The notes under the pieces: model-generated | The model's input: only the letters and a program-made list of their open reading frames with translations | Database searches by the model: none | Told to the model about the DNA's origin: nothing | NCBI GenBank assembly: GCA_020633825.1 | Contig: JACKCV010000002.1 | Coordinates: 388,501-452,500, forward strand | Length of the DNA stretch: 64,000 nucleotides | DNA from: Fibrobacteria bacterium | GTDB taxonomy: Bacteria; Fibrobacterota; Fibrobacteria; UBA5070 | Direction: 5' to 3' | In this document: positions 43,589 to 51,359 of the stretch, piece by piece | Position numbering within the stretch: position 1 is the first letter of the stretch | Layout of the letters: every line of letters begins with the position of its first letter | Translations under genes and position numbers: made by a program

Positions 43589-44950
43589 ATGCGCCTCGAA
43601 GTCCGACGAGCCAAGCCCCTGAAGGGGGAATTCCGGTTGCCACCCGACCGCGTCCAGGCCCAGTGCGCGCTGCTTCTGGCCTTGCTGGCGCCGGCGAAGA
43701 CCGTCCTGCGCGGATGGCAATCCACCCCGGAATGGGAACACGCGCGCGAGTGGCTCGGGACCTTCGGCGTGGCCACCGAACCCGACGCCGAAGGATTGGT
43801 GGTCGCTCCCCCGGAGAATCTCCGCGAGATCGATCGCATCGCCCTCGATCGCTTCCTTCCGGAAGTCCTGGCATCCGGCATCGTCTGTCTGGCCGCCGGA
43901 TGGTCCTCGAGCGAGCGGCCCTTCACCGTGGTGGTCCCGGATTCCCAGGCCCCGGTTCTGGCCACGATCCGGGAAGCCCTGCGGGAAGCGGGATGGATCG
44001 CGCCGGCCAAGGCCCTCGAAGGTTGTTCCGAATGGACGTTCCATGGACGGACCCCGCCCTTGCGGGAACCCGTCGCACGCCATTTCTCGCGTCGCTTCGC
44101 CTGGACCCTCGCGGCCTTGGCATCCGGCAGATCCCTGCGGTTTTCCGAAGCCCCGGACGTGCCCGACATCCTCTGCAACGTCCTGGGGCAGTTCGGTCTC
44201 GAGACCCAGGAGATCCGTGAGGAGATCTCCCCGGAGGAGGAGGAGATGCGCCGGCGGATGCAGCGCATGAAGGGGGCTTCGCCCCGGCCACCCGTGGTGC
44301 GCGAGGTTCCCGCCGTCCAGGCCCTGCCGGGAGCCGATGTTCGACTCCACGGGGACGTCGATCTGGCGGGATGGTGCGCCGTCACCGCCTGCCTGCGGCG
44401 CGGATCCGACATTCTTCTCCCCGATGTGGCCCTCCCGCCCGGACGTTCGGGACTCTTCCAGGCATTGCGCCGCATGGGCGGGGACATCGAAGTGGTCCGA
44501 CGCTCGGAGACCCGGGGGGCCGTCCACGGGGACCTTCGCCTCAAGCACGGTCGACTGGTGGGACGCAAGTTCGACGGCGGAGATCTGCCCGGGATGGCGG
44601 GTTGGGCGGCCTTGCTGGCCGCCGCGGCGGTCGGGGCCGATGCCGAGACCGTCCTCTCCGGGCTCGCGGAGCTGCGCGAGGAGGGGAGGGACGATCTTGC
44701 GGTCCTGGCCGAGGGGTTGCGCGCATTCGGGGTGGCCGTGGGGCTCTATCCGGACGGCCTCGTGCTCCGCGGCGAGGAGCAGCCCGGGACGGAAATCGTC
44801 CAAGCGGGAGGGGCGGCCCTGCCGGCCCTGGCCCTGCACGCCTTGTCGTCCTCCACCGCGGGGAAGACGGAAATCGTCGATGCGGATCCCCTGGCCGTCC
44901 TCTGGCCGCATCTGCTGCGGACCCTCTCCCCCGAGGGGGACGCCTCGTGA
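43589..44950 (+). CDS. EPSP synthase-fold protein lacking the catalytic residues
   Basis: A 453-residue protein in the place where aroA would stand. The overall pattern fits the two-domain EPSP synthase fold: LKGEFRLPPDRVQAQCALLLALL aligns with the LKGxxxxPGDKSISHRALLLAAL start, and LHGDVDLAGWCAVTACL with the LPGDISSAAFFLVAA block. The active site is gone: DKSxxxR has become DRVQAQC (Lys22 to Arg, Ser23 to Val, Arg27 to Cys), the KESDR block has become EGRDD, and no DHR triad is visible near the C-terminus. Probably it no longer makes EPSP; it may have a regulatory or scaffold role, or it is a very divergent enzyme. Coupled to nadK by GTGA. Confidence 0.7.
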   Translation: MRLEVRRAKPLKGEFRLPPDRVQAQCALLLALLAPAKTVLRGWQSTPEWEHAREWLGTFGVATEPDAEGLVVAPPENLREIDRIALDRFLPEVLASGIVCLAAGWSSSERPFTVVVPDSQAPVLATIREALREAGWIAPAKALEGCSEWTFHGRTPPLREPVARHFSRRFAWTLAALASGRSLRFSEAPDVPDILCNVLGQFGLETQEIREEISPEEEEMRRRMQRMKGASPRPPVVREVPAVQALPGADVRLHGDVDLAGWCAVTACLRRGSDILLPDVALPPGRSGLFQALRRMGGDIEVVRRSETRGAVHGDLRLKHGRLVGRKFDGGDLPGMAGWAALLAAAAVGADAETVLSGLAELREEGRDDLAVLAEGLRAFGVAVGLYPDGLVLRGEEQPGTEIVQAGGAALPALALHALSSSTAGKTEIVDADPLAVLWPHLLRTLSPEGDAS

Positions 44951-45870
44951 AGAGGGTGGAGACGGGGGCCCGGATCCGCCGACTCGGCGTGGTCGTGTTC
45001 AAGCGCGGAGCCAAACCGGGGGCGACCATCAAGTCCCTGCGCGAGTGGGCGGAGCAGCACGGGGTCTCGCTTCTCTGGCACTCCAGCGCCAGGCCCTGGT
45101 TGCGACGCGGGGAGAAGCTCTCCGACGATCGCGAATTCGTGCGACGGTCCCAGCTGGTCCTCTCCCTGGGAGGCGACGGAACCCTGCTGTCCGCCGCCCG
45201 ACTGGTGGGCGATTCCGGAACCCCCCTGGTCGGAATGAACCATGGTCGACTCGGCTTCCTGGCCGATCTCTCCGACCGGGATGGCCTGGAAGTCCTGTCC
45301 ACCATCGCGGCCGGCCACGGAATCCTCGAGGCGAGGACGGTCTTGTCCGTTTCCGTGGTCCGCGGGCGCCGGATCGTGCATCGCGACCGGGCCCTCAACG
45401 AGATCTTCCTGCGGGGATCGAGGGACCTGGCCATGATCGAGATCGAAGTCCGCACCACCTCGGAGGGCTTCCTCTCCGACTACTGGGCCGACGGACTCCT
45501 GGTCGCCACTCCCACCGGCTCCACCGCCTACTCCTTGGCGGTCGGCGGGCCCATCGTGCGCCACGACGTCCCCTGCGTGGTGCTCACTCCGGTGGCGCCG
45601 CATTCCCTCAACGTGCGGCCTCTGGTGCTTCCCGATCGCGAGGGGTTGAGCCTGCGCCCGAGGGCCCACGACGGAGCTCGTCTCCTCGTCGACGGTCGGC
45701 ACGGTTTCGACCTCGAACCCGGGGACGAGGTCCGCGTCGTGCGCTCGAGCCACCCGGTCCATCTGTTGCGTCCCAAGGAAGCCGTCTTCTCCGATGCCCT
45801 GCGGTCCAAGCTGGGATGGTCGGGGGCTCCTCGACTTCCCGGCCGCTTGCCTTTCCACGAAGCTCCCTGA
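44947..45870 (+). CDS. nadK: NAD kinase
   Basis: ATP- or polyphosphate-dependent kinase making NADP. The 307-residue protein has the family motif LGGDGTLLSAAR (Gly-Gly-Asp-Gly-Thr at 75-79), NHGRLGFLADL, RALNEIFLRG (usual NE motif), ADGLLVATPTGSTAYSLAVGGPIV and the C-terminal SLNVRPLVLPD. The GTG start overlaps the stop of the previous gene. Within this operon it would supply the NADP(H) that aromatic biosynthesis uses; that link is inferred. Confidence 0.95.
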   Translation: MKRVETGARIRRLGVVVFKRGAKPGATIKSLREWAEQHGVSLLWHSSARPWLRRGEKLSDDREFVRRSQLVLSLGGDGTLLSAARLVGDSGTPLVGMNHGRLGFLADLSDRDGLEVLSTIAAGHGILEARTVLSVSVVRGRRIVHRDRALNEIFLRGSRDLAMIEIEVRTTSEGFLSDYWADGLLVATPTGSTAYSLAVGGPIVRHDVPCVVLTPVAPHSLNVRPLVLPDREGLSLRPRAHDGARLLVDGRHGFDLEPGDEVRVVRSSHPVHLLRPKEAVFSDALRSKLGWSGAPRLPGRLPFHEAP

Positions 45871-45901
45871 GCGGGCGCTCCGGGACAGGTGCCCGCACGA
45901 T

Positions 45902-46504
45902 TCAGGGTGCGGGGGTGGTAGAGTTCGCGGTGGAGTCGAGCAAGGCGGTCGCCGCTTTTCCGGCGAGTTCCGCCAGGAGGAGTGCCTCGGCGCGACTGCG
46001 TTCGGGTTCGGTGATCGGCCAGAGCTCCCCGCGGTTGGTTCCCGTGAACCCCAGCCAGTCCCGGCGCTCCACGGAGAGCAAAACGGTCCGGGGAGTCCCC
46101 GAGGCGTCGGCGAGGTACAGCGTCGCGGCGGACGTCCAGTGGCGTCGGGTCCAGAAAAGGCTCCACCACGGGCGCTCGAATCGGCCTTGGGGGGCCTGGG
46201 CGGCCATCCAGGCCACCAACGGTTTTCCGGTGCGGCGCGAGAGTTCCGCGACGGAGGCCGGAGAATGCTCCGCCGACCATTCGTTGCGCGCTTTCAATCT
46301 CCGCAGGGAATCCATGGGCCAAAGATCGGCCCCACGCGCGGACAACGAGTCGCGGACAGCGGTTTCCACTCTTCCTGCCCAGGCAGGCGACCCATCCACC
46401 GCGTCGAAATGGAGCGACTGGGCACCCGAGCTTGCGACCAGGCCCGCCAGGAGGAGGGAAACCCCCTTGAAGCGGTTCAGGCCAGGGCTTCTTCCGCGGT
46501 CCAC
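45902..46504 (-). CDS. Exported protein of unknown function, 200 aa
   Basis: A 200-residue protein with a signal-peptide-like segment after a basic start (FKGVSLLLAGLVASSGAQS). The mature part has SLHFDAVDGSPAWAGRVETAVRDSL, then PLVAWMAAQAPQGRFERPWWSLFWTRRHWTSAATLYLAD, which suggests a compact alpha/beta domain such as those in periplasmic or outer-membrane accessory proteins. No family recognised. The only reasonable start is a GTG (46504) that overlaps the HU-family gene by 28 bp; the two are therefore likely cotranscribed from the promoter at 46850-46878. Confidence 0.55.
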   Translation of the reverse strand: MDRGRSPGLNRFKGVSLLLAGLVASSGAQSLHFDAVDGSPAWAGRVETAVRDSLSARGADLWPMDSLRRLKARNEWSAEHSPASVAELSRRTGKPLVAWMAAQAPQGRFERPWWSLFWTRRHWTSAATLYLADASGTPRTVLLSVERRDWLGFTGTNRGELWPITEPERSRAEALLLAELAGKAATALLDSTANSTTPAP

Positions 46505-46791
46505 TGCGGTGCGGAGGTGTCGAGGCGAAGGTCGGAGGAGAATTTGAACAAGGCCACGTTCCGCTCACCCAGAGGGACGACCTCTCCGGTGCGCGGGTTG
46601 CGAGCCGGCCGCGGCAGACGCTTGCGACTGTGGAAGGTCCCGAACCCGCGGATTTCGATCGCCTGGCCCGCTTGGAGGTGTTCCCCGACAAGTTGCAGGA
46701 AGGATTCGAACACGGCTCGCGTTTCCGATTGGGTCCGCCCATTCAAGACGGATGCCTGCTGGACGAGATCCTGCTTGGTCACATTGGGCAC
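46477..46791 (-). CDS. HU/IHF family DNA-binding protein
   Basis: A 104-residue nucleoid protein. It has the HU fold: helical N-terminus with TKQDLVQQASVLNGRTQSETRAVFESFLQ, then GQAIEIRGFGTFHSRKRLPRPARNPRTGEVVPLGERNVALFKFS, cut here to the standard features: GFGTF, the Arg-rich beta arm with RNPRTGE, and a C-terminal helix. Slightly longer than the usual 90 residues owing to a tail. It starts at a GTG with GGAGG 5-6 bp upstream, and a strong promoter stands about 60 bp upstream. Confidence 0.92.
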   Translation of the reverse strand: MPNVTKQDLVQQASVLNGRTQSETRAVFESFLQLVGEHLQAGQAIEIRGFGTFHSRKRLPRPARNPRTGEVVPLGERNVALFKFSSDLRLDTSAPQWTAEEALA

Positions 46792-46822
46792 GCGGGTCCT
46801 CCGTCGGCAAAAGGAGTCAAAT

Positions 46823-46838
46823 CCACAAAGAATTGTGG
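46823..46838. promoter_or_regulatory. Palindrome between promoter and HU-family start
   Basis: CCACAA-AGAA-TTGTGG, a perfect 6-bp inverted repeat with a 4-bp centre, placed between the -10 box and the start codon on the minus strand. It could be an operator or an mRNA hairpin. Confidence 0.4.
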
Positions 46839-46849
46839 CAACACTCTAT

Positions 46850-46878
46850 AGAATAAGGAGATATAGCGGAAATTTCAA
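46850..46878 (-). promoter_or_regulatory. Sigma-70 type promoter of the HU-family gene
   Basis: On the minus strand TTGAAA (46878-46873) and TATTCT (46855-46850) with a spacer of exactly 17 bp, in a locally AT-rich patch. The rest of the 317-bp gap 46792-47108 holds no other feature that I can support. Confidence 0.65.
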
Positions 46879-47108
46879 GTTATTGGAGAATCGTTTGAAA
46901 ATGTCTTCTCCCAGGTCCCCACCCCTTCGATCCATCACGGAAGATTCGGGGCAGTCGGCGATCCCCCCTTTCCTCCCAGGTTCGCCAGGAGGGACACGGC
47001 AGGAACTGCCCAGGGGACAGGGGAAGAGAAGGCCGGATCGTTCGCACTCCACTGGGGGTTGGCCCGGATTTGGATCCTTGGCATTGGATTCGCGAGCCAA
47101 TCCGGATC

Positions 47109-47900
47109 ATGCGAACAGGACTCACACCTGCGGCTTCCAGCGAAGGCCCTTTGGATCCCCTCCAGAAGAGGAAGATCCAGAAGGCCGCGCAGGAATTCGA
47201 AGCGGTTTTCGTTCGCCAGTTGGTTTCGTCCATGCGCAAGGCGGGGGAAGCACTGGCTTCCGATTCCATGGGGGAAGCCGAGAAGATGTCCATGGACATG
47301 GCGTGGGATGGTCTGGCCGACTCCGTGGCGGAAGCCGGAGGATTCGGGATCGCCAAGATGATGGAGCCCTGGTTGGCCGGGGATCGGGCGGCCCTCGATC
47401 GAATCCGCTCGCTTCCTCCCGCCCCTCCTGCGAGCTGGGAAGCCTCGACCGCCGGCATCGCCCAGGCGGCGGCTCGTTCCTATTCCCGCGGAGCGGGCCG
47501 ATTGGACGAGTTCAAGCTCGCGGCACTGGCGGAGAAGGCTTCCGCGGCGACCGGGGTGGATTCCAGCCTGATCCGAGGGGTGATCCAGACCGAAAGCGCC
47601 GGTGACCCACAGGCCCGCAGTCCCAAGGGAGCGTTGGGACTGATGCAACTGATGCCGGGAACGGCACGGGAGCTCGGAGTCGATCCTTCCGATCCCGAGC
47701 AGAACGTCCTCGGGGGTGCGCGTTACCTCGCGGCCCTGCTCAAACGGTTCCACGGGGACGAACGGCTCGCTCTGGCGGGATACAACGCGGGGCCCGGTGC
47801 GGTCGAGAAGTACGATGGCATCCCCCCGTACGCGGAAACGCGCAAATACGTCGACACGGTGCAGGCGCACCGCCGGCGCTTCGCGGGAGGGACGCCATGA
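47109..47900 (+). CDS. flgJ: FlgJ-type rod-binding protein fused to a lytic transglycosylase domain
   Basis: A 263-residue flagellar protein that helps the rod cross the cell wall. Residues about 15-85 match the FlgJ N-terminal rod-binding domain (AAQEFEAVFVRQLVSSMRKA), and about 155-260 form an SLT lytic transglycosylase domain (LIRGVIQTESAGDPQARSPK with the catalytic Glu, GALGLMQLMPGTARELGV, GYNAGPGAV). E. coli FlgJ instead carries a glucosaminidase, so this combination is of the transglycosylase type. No signal peptide. The ATG at 47109 is preferred over the TTG at 47070. Coupled to the next gene by an ATGA overlap. Confidence 0.88.
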   Translation: MRTGLTPAASSEGPLDPLQKRKIQKAAQEFEAVFVRQLVSSMRKAGEALASDSMGEAEKMSMDMAWDGLADSVAEAGGFGIAKMMEPWLAGDRAALDRIRSLPPAPPASWEASTAGIAQAAARSYSRGAGRLDEFKLAALAEKASAATGVDSSLIRGVIQTESAGDPQARSPKGALGLMQLMPGTARELGVDPSDPEQNVLGGARYLAALLKRFHGDERLALAGYNAGPGAVEKYDGIPPYAETRKYVDTVQAHRRRFAGGTP

Positions 47901-48424
47901 TCGCCGCGCTTCTGACCGGGAAACTCGTGGAGGTCCTCGATCTCCTCCGGGATGCCCACCGGGAATGGGCCCGACTGGCCAACGACCATCGTCTCGACCT
48001 GCTGGCCCATCGCATGGATGCCGTCTCCGAGGGGGCACGTCGACTCGACGAGAAGATCGAGGCCATGGAGCCTCTCGAGGAGAGGCGTCTGGAGATTTCC
48101 CTGCGATTGGCGGCGGCCCTGGGACTGGAGCGTCGAGAAGCTCCGCCGTCCCTCGGGGAACTGATCAAAGCCGCGGGCTCCGAACATGCCGAGGCCCTGA
48201 CCAGGTCGGTTGGAGAACTTCGGGAGGCTCTGCAGACTTCCGCAGCCCTGGCCGAGCGGAATCGGCTCCTGGCCGAGTCCGGCCGGAGGGTCGCGGAGGC
48301 CACGGTCCAGGCGTTGGCGCAAGTGGTGGTGCGTTCCAATTCGACCCAGTCCGCCTACGATCGCGCCGGAGTTCGCTCCCGGGGCGTGGCGGTTCCCGTG
48401 TTCCAACGATCGTGGAAGGGGTGA
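47897..48424 (+). CDS. FlgN-like flagellar chaperone
   Basis: A 175-residue all-helical protein between flgJ and flgK, the usual position of flgN, which escorts FlgK and FlgL to the export gate. Long amphipathic helices run through it (LTGKLVEVLDLLRDAHREW, LLAHRMDAVSEGARRLDEK, LAERNRLLAESGRRVAEATVQAL), ending in a disordered tail with YDRAGVRSRG as is typical of FlgN C-termini. Assignment rests on position plus helix pattern, as the family is poorly conserved. Confidence 0.8.
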   Translation: MIAALLTGKLVEVLDLLRDAHREWARLANDHRLDLLAHRMDAVSEGARRLDEKIEAMEPLEERRLEISLRLAAALGLERREAPPSLGELIKAAGSEHAEALTRSVGELREALQTSAALAERNRLLAESGRRVAEATVQALAQVVVRSNSTQSAYDRAGVRSRGVAVPVFQRSWKG

Positions 48425-48428
48425 CGCC

Positions 48429-50117
48429 ATGTCCCTGATGGAAGCCCTCAACATCGGATCGCGGGGACTGGCGGCCAGTCAGACGGCCTTGAACATCGTC
48501 GGCCAGAACGTCACGAACGCCAACACCGAAGGTTACACGCGCAAGCGCCTGGATCTCCAGGCCGCCGTCCGTGCCGACGGGGATTTCGGCCAGATGGGGT
48601 TCGGGGTCGAGATGGTCGACATCCGGGCCATGCGCGACCAACTGCTCGACAAGCAGATCCAGGAGGTGAAGTCCGACGTCGGAGAAGCCGAGGTCCGGGA
48701 CGCCACCCTCATGAAGCTGCAGGACATCTTCTCGGAACCCGGCGACACCAGCATTTCCGCCGCCCTCGACGGTTTCTGGAACGCCTGGCAGGATCTGGCG
48801 AACAATCCCTCCAATCTCACCGCCCGACAGGCCGTGCTGGACACCGCCTCGACCCTCAGCGGGCGATTCGTCTCCATGGGCGAACAGCTCACGGCCCTGC
48901 GGATCGACAAGAACGACGAGATCGCCACCCGGGTGGGGGAGGCCAACCAGCTCCTCGACGAGATCGACAAGATCAACCGCACCATCGCCGCGGCGGAACT
49001 GGGGGATCTGCGGACCCGGGCGAACGATTCCCGGGATGCCCGGGAGCTCAAGCTCAAGGAACTGTCGAAACTTCTGGACGTCTCCTACACCGAGGACAAC
49101 CAGGGGCGCTACATCATCACCACGGGCGGGAGCCTCCTGCTTTCGGGAGAAGGCGTCTTTCCCATCAAGTTGGACCGCGACACCGTCGCCCTGCCCGACG
49201 GGACCCAATACGCCCAGGTCAGCCTGCGATTGGGATCGACCAACAAACCCTTCGAACCGAAGGGCGGAGCGCTCTACGGGCTGGTCGAGACCCGCGACGA
49301 AATCGTTCCCCGCTACCAGGGAAAGCTCGACGCCTTGGCGCTCAGCCTCGTGCAGGCGGTCAACGCGGCCCACGAAACCGGCTACGACCTCCAGGGCCGG
49401 ACGGGCACCTCCTTCTTCGATCCGCGCATCACCGGCGCCAGCGACATGCGGTTGTTCGCCGCCGTCCTCGATACTCCGGAGGCCGTGGCGGCGGGAATCG
49501 GTGGCACCACCACCAGTCCCGGAGCCCCGATCCCATCGGTGGTCCCGCCGGTGGGAACCGACCTGGACCTGAGCGCCGTCGATCCGAACTACCGCAATCT
49601 CCTGGAAGGCTCGGTGATCGTGCGGACGGTGGGACCGCCGGCGATGCTCCTGGCGGAGGGCGCGGGCAAGGACTACGTCGTCGATTCCCAGAACGGTCGG
49701 ATCCAGTTCACCAACGCGGCCCTGGCGGTTCCCGGAGCGGCCATCACCGTCGATTTCCGGTACAACACGGCCGGATCGAACGGGAAAGGAGACGGGGCCA
49801 ACGCTCTCCAGATCGCCCAGATGCGCCAGAAACTCCTGGCCAATCCCGATCGTCTCGGGGAGCTGACCGCGACCTTGGGCGATTCCTGGGCCTCCACGGT
49901 GGGCGACCTGGGGGCCGAAAGTCGCCGGGCCACCGAAGGGGTGTCGACCCTCAAGCAGCTCGAATCCACGCTCGTCGAACAGGCCCAATCCCTCTCCGGG
50001 GTGTCCATCGACGAGGAGCTCGCCGACATGGTGCGCTTCCAACATTCCTACCAGGCCTCGGCGCGGTTCCTCAGCACCGTTTCCGAACTCCTCCAGTCCC
50101 TCATCAACATCGGCTAA
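48429..50117 (+). CDS. flgK: Flagellar hook-associated protein 1 (FlgK)
   Basis: First hook-filament junction protein, 562 residues, exported by the flagellar secretion system without a cleaved signal. The N-terminus SLMEALNIGSRGLAASQTALNIVGQNVTNANTEGYTRKR is the diagnostic axial-protein motif (truncated here to the core GLAASQTALNIVGQNVTNAN), and the C-terminal helix ELADMVRFQHSYQASARFL matches the FlgK family. The central region (about 330-490) is variable. Preceded by a GGGTGA-type element and 4 bp after the flgN-like gene. Confidence 0.95.
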   Translation: MSLMEALNIGSRGLAASQTALNIVGQNVTNANTEGYTRKRLDLQAAVRADGDFGQMGFGVEMVDIRAMRDQLLDKQIQEVKSDVGEAEVRDATLMKLQDIFSEPGDTSISAALDGFWNAWQDLANNPSNLTARQAVLDTASTLSGRFVSMGEQLTALRIDKNDEIATRVGEANQLLDEIDKINRTIAAAELGDLRTRANDSRDARELKLKELSKLLDVSYTEDNQGRYIITTGGSLLLSGEGVFPIKLDRDTVALPDGTQYAQVSLRLGSTNKPFEPKGGALYGLVETRDEIVPRYQGKLDALALSLVQAVNAAHETGYDLQGRTGTSFFDPRITGASDMRLFAAVLDTPEAVAAGIGGTTTSPGAPIPSVVPPVGTDLDLSAVDPNYRNLLEGSVIVRTVGPPAMLLAEGAGKDYVVDSQNGRIQFTNAALAVPGAAITVDFRYNTAGSNGKGDGANALQIAQMRQKLLANPDRLGELTATLGDSWASTVGDLGAESRRATEGVSTLKQLESTLVEQAQSLSGVSIDEELADMVRFQHSYQASARFLSTVSELLQSLINIG

Positions 50118-50120
50118 GCC

Positions 50121-51290
50121 ATGACTCGCATCACCTACGGCATGATCAACGACAACGTGCAGCGCGGCATCCAGGCCAACGCCCAGCGTGTCGACGAGTC
50201 GATGACGCAGCTTTCCACGGGAAAGATGATCCGACGCCCGTCGGACGACCCGGTGGGAACCAGCGCCGCGTTGCAGCTGCGCACCCAACTGTCGAGCGGC
50301 AACCAGTACTACCGGAACATGGAGGACGGGCTGGGATGGCTGTCCACCACGGAGACCGCCTTGGGCACCGGAAACAGCGCCCTTCAGCGCGCGCGGGAGC
50401 TCGCCATCCAAGGCGCCAACGACACCTACGGGGCCACCGAGCGGCAGTATCTGGTCTCGGAGGTGGAGGGAATCCTCGAAGAGGTGCTCTCCATCGCCAA
50501 CACCAGTTTCAAGGGCGACTACATCTTCTCCGGCACCCAGACCCAGGTCCCTCCCTTCTCCCTGGAGAAGGGCACCGACACTCTCCGGGATGTGGTCGAC
50601 GCCAACGGTCGATCGCTGGCGGCGGTTCCGGCGACCCTGCAACTCTACGATCTATCCCGGCAGGATTCCAACACCGCCTCCGGCAACCCGGTCGCCACGG
50701 CGGTCCTGCCCGGGTCGCTGGATGTTCCGGGATTGGACGAAGGGACCGACTACACCGTGGACTACAAAGCCGGCACGATCACCTTCCTCACACCCGCGTC
50801 CCAGGCCCTGGCGGCCTCCGCGACGGGAATCACCCTTTCCTTCGATCGCATCCGGCGCAGCGAGCTCGACCTTTCGGGCGAGGTGAGCCGGGAGGTCCAG
50901 AAGGACACCGTGGCTCGCATCAACGTCGATGCCGATGCCGCCTTCGGTACCGAAGGCCAGGGAACCGTGTTCGACAACCTGATCGGACTCATGCAGGGGC
51001 TCCACACCAATTCGGGGGCGGAGATCCGCGAAGCGATCGATCCCATGGACCAATCCATGGGCCGATTCCTGCGGGCCCAGACCATGGCCGGCTCCCGGAC
51101 CAACCGCCTCCAGTTCACCCAGCAGCAGAATCGCGCCGACAACGTGGTCCTGACCTCGGAAAGTTCGCGGGTGGAGGACGTGGACTTCTCCAAGGTGATC
51201 AGCGACTTCCAGAATCGGCAGCAGATCTACCAGGCCTCCATCCAGGTGGGCTCCAAGATCATCCAGCCCACCCTCGGCGACTACCTCTAG
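50121..51290 (+). CDS. flgL: Flagellar hook-associated protein 3 (FlgL)
   Basis: Second junction protein, 389 residues. The N-terminus RITYGMINDNVQRGIQANAQRVDESMTQLSTGKMIRRPSDDP, typical of flagellin-like proteins (core QLSTGKMIRRPSDDP), and a C-terminal helix with SSRVEDVDFSKVISDFQNRQQIYQASIQ flank a variable middle of about 250 residues. It is 3 bp behind flgK. A CCCC-GCC-GGGG hairpin follows the stop within 30 bp. Confidence 0.95.
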   Translation: MTRITYGMINDNVQRGIQANAQRVDESMTQLSTGKMIRRPSDDPVGTSAALQLRTQLSSGNQYYRNMEDGLGWLSTTETALGTGNSALQRARELAIQGANDTYGATERQYLVSEVEGILEEVLSIANTSFKGDYIFSGTQTQVPPFSLEKGTDTLRDVVDANGRSLAAVPATLQLYDLSRQDSNTASGNPVATAVLPGSLDVPGLDEGTDYTVDYKAGTITFLTPASQALAASATGITLSFDRIRRSELDLSGEVSREVQKDTVARINVDADAAFGTEGQGTVFDNLIGLMQGLHTNSGAEIREAIDPMDQSMGRFLRAQTMAGSRTNRLQFTQQQNRADNVVLTSESSRVEDVDFSKVISDFQNRQQIYQASIQVGSKIIQPTLGDYL

Positions 51291-51359
51291 CGCTCCCGGG
51301 CCCCCCGCCGGGGATCCCCTCTCCCCGCACTTTGGTTGCGGACTTACCTTTCCGGCACT

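Noticed and set aside
47078..47094. Sigma-54 promoter before flgJ (TTGGCATTGGATTCGC with GG and GC 10 bp apart)
   Set aside because: The spacing is right, but the start codon at 47109 would lie only about 4 nt from the transcription start, and the -12 element is a poor match.
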